Assembly (NCBI GenBank): GCA_021779795.1 | Contig: JAJXZZ010000139.1 | Span: forward strand, 1-7,885 | Origin: Acidobacteriota bacterium | GTDB lineage: Bacteria > Acidobacteriota > Vicinamibacteria > Vicinamibacterales > Fen-181 | DNA: 7,885 bases | Direction of reading: 5' to 3' | Shown: positions 6,001 to 7,885 of the stretch, in pieces | How the letters are laid out: every line of letters begins with the position of its first letter | Position numbering within the stretch: the first letter of the stretch is position 1 | The notes under the pieces: model-generated | Seen by the model: the letters and a program-made list of their open reading frames with translations, nothing else | The model's database searches: none | What the model was told of the DNA's origin: nothing | Position numbers and translations under genes: made by a program

Positions 6001-7347
6001 TCAGTGAACCCGTCCCATCCGCCGGAGCTGCTTCACCGCGCCCCGCCCGCCGCCCATGCCGCCGATCGACTTGAGCATCTTGCGCATCTGCTGGAACTGC
6101 CGCAGCAGGCGGTTGATCTCCTCGACCGACGTCCCGCTCCCCCGCGCGATGCGCCGCCGCCGGCTGCCGTCGACCAGGCGGTAGTCGGCCCGCTCGGCGG
6201 GCGTCATCGAGTTGATGATCGCCTCGACGCGCGAGAGCTGCCGCTCGTCGGGCCGGTTCTCGGCGAGCGCCTTGAGGTTGCCCATCCCCGGGATCATCCC
6301 GAGCACGGACTCGAGCGGCCCCATCTTCCGGAGCGTCCGCAGCTGGTCCCGGAAGTCCTCGAGCGTGAACTCGTCGCGCCGGATCTTCCGCTCGAGCCGC
6401 GCGGCGTCCTCCTGGTCGATCGCCTGCTCGGCCTTCTCGATGAGCGACAGCACGTCGCCCATGCCGAGCAGCCGCGACACGAGCCGATCGGCGTGGAACG
6501 GCTCGATGTCCTCGAGCCGCTCGCCGCTGCCCACGAACGCGATCGGCACGCCGACGACCGCCACGACCGACAGCGCGGCGCCGCCGCGGGCGTCGCCGTC
6601 GAGCTTGCTCAGCATCACGCCCGTGACGCCGATCCGGCGGTTGAACTCGCCCGCGCTCTTGATCGCGTCCTGGCCGGTCATCGCGTCGGCCACGTAGATC
6701 AGGTCGGACGGCGCCACCGCCGCCTTGATCGCCTGCAGCTCGCCCATCAGCTCGTCGTCGATGTGCAGCCGGCCGGCGGTGTCGACGATGACGACGTCGA
6801 ACCCGAGGTTCCTGGCCTCGACGAGGGCGTCGGCGGCGCGCCGCACCGGGTCCATCTGGCCGGGCGGGTCGAACACGCGCAGCGACGCCTGGCGCCCGAG
6901 CACGTTGAGCTGCTGGATCGCCGCCGGGCGCCGCACGTCGGTCGACACCAGGATCGGGTGCCGCCCCTGCCGCGCCAGCCACGTCCCCAGCTTGCCCGCC
7001 GTCGTCGTCTTGCCCGAGCCCTGCAGCCCCAGCAGCAGGACGACGCGCGGCGAAGCCGACGTCGGCTGCAGGCCGCCCCCGGCGTCGCCGAACAGCGCGA
7101 TCATCTCGTCGCGGACGATGCGCACGACCTGCTGCGCCGGCGTGAGGCTCTTCAGGACGTCCTGGCCCATGGCGCGGTCGCGGACCCGGTCCACGAACGC
7201 CTTGACCACCTTGAAGTTGACGTCCGCCTCGAGCAGCGCCATGCGAATCTCGCGAAGCGCCGACTCGATCGTCGCCTCCGTCAGGCGCGCCTCTCCCCGG
7301 AGGGACCGAAACACGCCCTGGAGGCGATCACTGAGGGTATCGAACAT
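6001..7347 (-). CDS. ffh: Signal recognition particle GTPase Ffh (SRP54)
   Basis: Ffh binds 4.5S RNA and signal sequences of nascent membrane proteins and delivers ribosomes to FtsY at the membrane. The 448-residue protein has the full NG-M layout. The N domain covers about 1-95 and includes ALLEADVNFKVVKAF. The GTPase domain has the P-loop GLQGSGKTTTAGKL (107-120), DVRRPAAIQQL (137-147), DTAGR (189-193), SKLDGDARGGAALS (247-260, serine in place of the commoner threonine) and the closing loop FVGSGERLEDIEPF. The methionine-rich M domain (about 300-448) carries MGPLESVLGMIPGMGN and the RNA-binding SGTSVEEINRLLRQFQQMRKML. The ATG at 7347 begins the family N-terminus (MFDTLSDRLQ), but no clear ribosome binding site precedes it. 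It is the first gene of the operon, under the promoter at 7400-7429. Confidence 0.98.
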   Translation of the reverse strand: MFDTLSDRLQGVFRSLRGEARLTEATIESALREIRMALLEADVNFKVVKAFVDRVRDRAMGQDVLKSLTPAQQVVRIVRDEMIALFGDAGGGLQPTSASPRVVLLLGLQGSGKTTTAGKLGTWLARQGRHPILVSTDVRRPAAIQQLNVLGRQASLRVFDPPGQMDPVRRAADALVEARNLGFDVVIVDTAGRLHIDDELMGELQAIKAAVAPSDLIYVADAMTGQDAIKSAGEFNRRIGVTGVMLSKLDGDARGGAALSVVAVVGVPIAFVGSGERLEDIEPFHADRLVSRLLGMGDVLSLIEKAEQAIDQEDAARLERKIRRDEFTLEDFRDQLRTLRKMGPLESVLGMIPGMGNLKALAENRPDERQLSRVEAIINSMTPAERADYRLVDGSRRRRIARGSGTSVEEINRLLRQFQQMRKMLKSIGGMGGGRGAVKQLRRMGRVH

Positions 7348-7399
7348 GACGCCGGCTGCCGGGACACACGTGCCCTAACCCCATGTCGGGCAAACCCTT

Positions 7400-7429
7400 A
7401 TCGTAGGCGGGCTCGACCCGCCCTGTCAA
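7400..7429 (-). promoter_or_regulatory. Predicted sigma70-type promoter of the ffh operon
   Basis: On the minus strand a perfect TTGACA (-35, 7424-7429) and TACGAT (-10, 7400-7405, 4 of 6) are separated by 18 bases. Transcription would start near 7393, leaving a leader of about 45 bases before the ffh ATG. It is the only such match I noticed upstream of the cluster. The spacer contains a dyad that could bind a regulator. Confidence 0.65.
7406..7422. repeat. Dyad inside the ffh promoter spacer (possible operator)
   Basis: GGCGGG (7406-7411) and CCCGCC (7417-7422) are perfectly complementary around five bases. The element fills nearly the whole spacer between -35 and -10, a place where bound repressors or DNA-distorting activators act. 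Chance is possible at this GC content. Confidence 0.4.
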
Positions 7430-7430
7430 C

Positions 7431-7444
7431 CGGTCGCGCGACCG
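7431..7444. repeat. Perfect 14-base palindrome between divergent promoters
   Basis: CGGTCGCGCGACCG is identical on both strands. It lies one base beyond the ffh -35 box and 26 bases upstream of the -35-like box of the XRE gene, so a bound protein could affect both. Its CGACC-GCCC flank resembles CGACCCGCCC in the neighbouring dyad. An autoregulatory site for the XRE protein is one possibility, not shown. Confidence 0.45.
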
Positions 7445-7470
7445 CCCGCCCGGGCCGCCTGCGATTCCCC

Positions 7471-7499
7471 TTGCCCGGCGCCAGCCGGATGCGTAGCAT
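7471..7499 (+). promoter_or_regulatory. Predicted promoter of the XRE-type gene
   Basis: TTGCCC (7471-7476, 4 of 6) and TAGCAT (7494-7499, 4 of 6) stand 17 bases apart on the plus strand. Transcription would start near 7506, giving a leader of about 28 bases that contains GAGGAG at 7516-7521. Confidence 0.45.
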
Positions 7500-7515
7500 T
7501 CCGGACTGAGTCACC

Positions 7516-7521
7516 GAGGAG
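7516..7521 (+). promoter_or_regulatory. Ribosome binding site of the XRE-type gene
   Basis: GAGGAG is a good anti-Shine-Dalgarno match, but it stands 12 bases before the ATG at 7534, longer than usual. No in-frame start lies closer, and an in-frame TGA at 7507-7509 rules out an earlier start. Confidence 0.5.
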
Positions 7522-7533
7522 CGACACCCTACC

Positions 7534-7885
7534 ATGGCGCGATGGAGCGACGCGGTCGTAGCGCTGGTCGAGGAGCAGGGCATCACGCAGGTCGAACTGG
7601 CCCGCCTGGCCGGCCTGCACCCCGACACGGTCAGCCACGTCGTCCACGGCGGCCATTGCTCGACCGAGACGCTCGAGAAGCTCGCGGCCGCGCTGGGCGT
7701 GGACATCGGCGAGCTGTTCGCCCCGCCGCCCGACGAGCGGACCGTCGCGCTGCAGCGCGACCGGATCATCGGCGCGGTCCTGCGGGAGCTGTCCACGGCC
7801 GTCTCGGCGGCGGTCTCCCAGGAACTGGCCGATCGGCAGAAGCGCCGCGTGCCGAAGCGGCACGACGTCGAGGTCAAGCTGCCGT
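7534..7885 (+). CDS. XRE/Cro-family helix-turn-helix regulator (partial, C-terminus beyond window)
   Basis: The gene runs off the right edge; 117 codons are visible from ATG at 7534. Residues about 5-62 form a Cro/C1-type HTH: DAVVALVEEQGITQVELARLAG, the recognition helix HPDTVSHVVHGG, then STETLEKLAAALGVDIGELF, a typical closing helix for this family. A charged region follows (about 67-117), with a predicted helix RDRIIGAVLRELSTAVSAAV and a basic patch RQKRRVPKRH, which may be a linker or dimerisation arm. It probably binds DNA as a transcription regulator; its target is unknown. It is transcribed divergently from ffh, and the shared 186-base gap holds palindromes it might bind. GC content and codon use match the neighbours, so there is no sign of recent transfer. 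A phage-type repressor is possible, but no phage genes are visible. Confidence 0.85.
   Translation, partial: MARWSDAVVALVEEQGITQVELARLAGLHPDTVSHVVHGGHCSTETLEKLAAALGVDIGELFAPPPDERTVALQRDRIIGAVLRELSTAVSAAVSQELADRQKRRVPKRHDVEVKLP

Noticed and set aside
5995..7509. Plus-strand open frame of 504 codons opposite ffh
   Set aside because: It is antisense to an unambiguous ffh and has no recognisable domain.
7398..7877. Minus-strand frames opposite the XRE-type gene
   Set aside because: They are Ser/Arg-rich without motifs and overlap the divergent promoters, whereas the plus strand encodes a clear HTH.
1..7885. CRISPR array, insertion sequence, tRNA, rRNA, riboswitch or phage genes
   Set aside because: I saw no regularly spaced repeats, transposase motifs, tRNA-like cloverleaf or phage proteins; nearly all sequence is explained by coding genes.

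Overview
This window comes from a chromosome of roughly 70% GC with strong G/C preference at third codon positions and many long shadow frames. It is dominated by one long minus-strand gene cluster. Read right to left, its core is the widely conserved order ffh, rpsP, KH-domain gene (khpA/ylqC type), rimM, trmD, rplS, rnhB. It continues into a large TPR protein, a small membrane protein and a RodZ-like helix-turn-helix membrane protein cut by the left edge. No taxonomic marker settles the host. The high GC, the KH gene between rpsP and rimM, and the TPR gene plus RodZ-like gene after rnhB would fit a high-GC Acidobacteriota-type genome, but this is inference.

Layout. (1) 1-527 minus: RodZ-like protein, C-terminus outside the window. 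(2) 590-808 minus: a small hydrophobic protein that probably uses a non-AUG start. (3) 830-2965 minus: a 711-residue TPR protein. (4) 3072-3692 minus: rnhB. (5) 3782-6003 minus: rplS, trmD, rimM, KH gene and rpsP, packed with overlaps. (6) 6001-7347 minus: ffh. (7) 7348-7533: a divergent intergenic region with a good promoter on each strand and two symmetric elements. (8) 7534 to the right edge, plus: an XRE-type regulator, truncated by the window.

How the genes work together. The core block serves protein synthesis and targeting. Ffh targets nascent membrane proteins. S16 and L19 are ribosomal proteins. RimM assists 30S maturation around the S16/S19 region. TrmD makes m1G37 in tRNAs. The KH protein is a small RNA-binding protein. 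RNase HII removes ribonucleotides from DNA. Three successive junctions (rpsP/KH, KH/rimM, rimM/trmD) share the same 4-base GTGA overlap, and trmD/rplS overlap by 14 bases, which suggests tight translational coupling. The downstream TPR, small membrane and RodZ-like genes are separated by larger gaps and may form their own transcriptional segment.

The window reads as a housekeeping region. I found no CRISPR array, mobile element, tRNA, rRNA, toxin-antitoxin pair or defence cassette. The best candidates for something undescribed are the symmetric elements in the ffh/XRE divergent promoter region, the small membrane protein with a non-AUG start, and the TPR, membrane-protein and RodZ-like trio attached to the translation operon.
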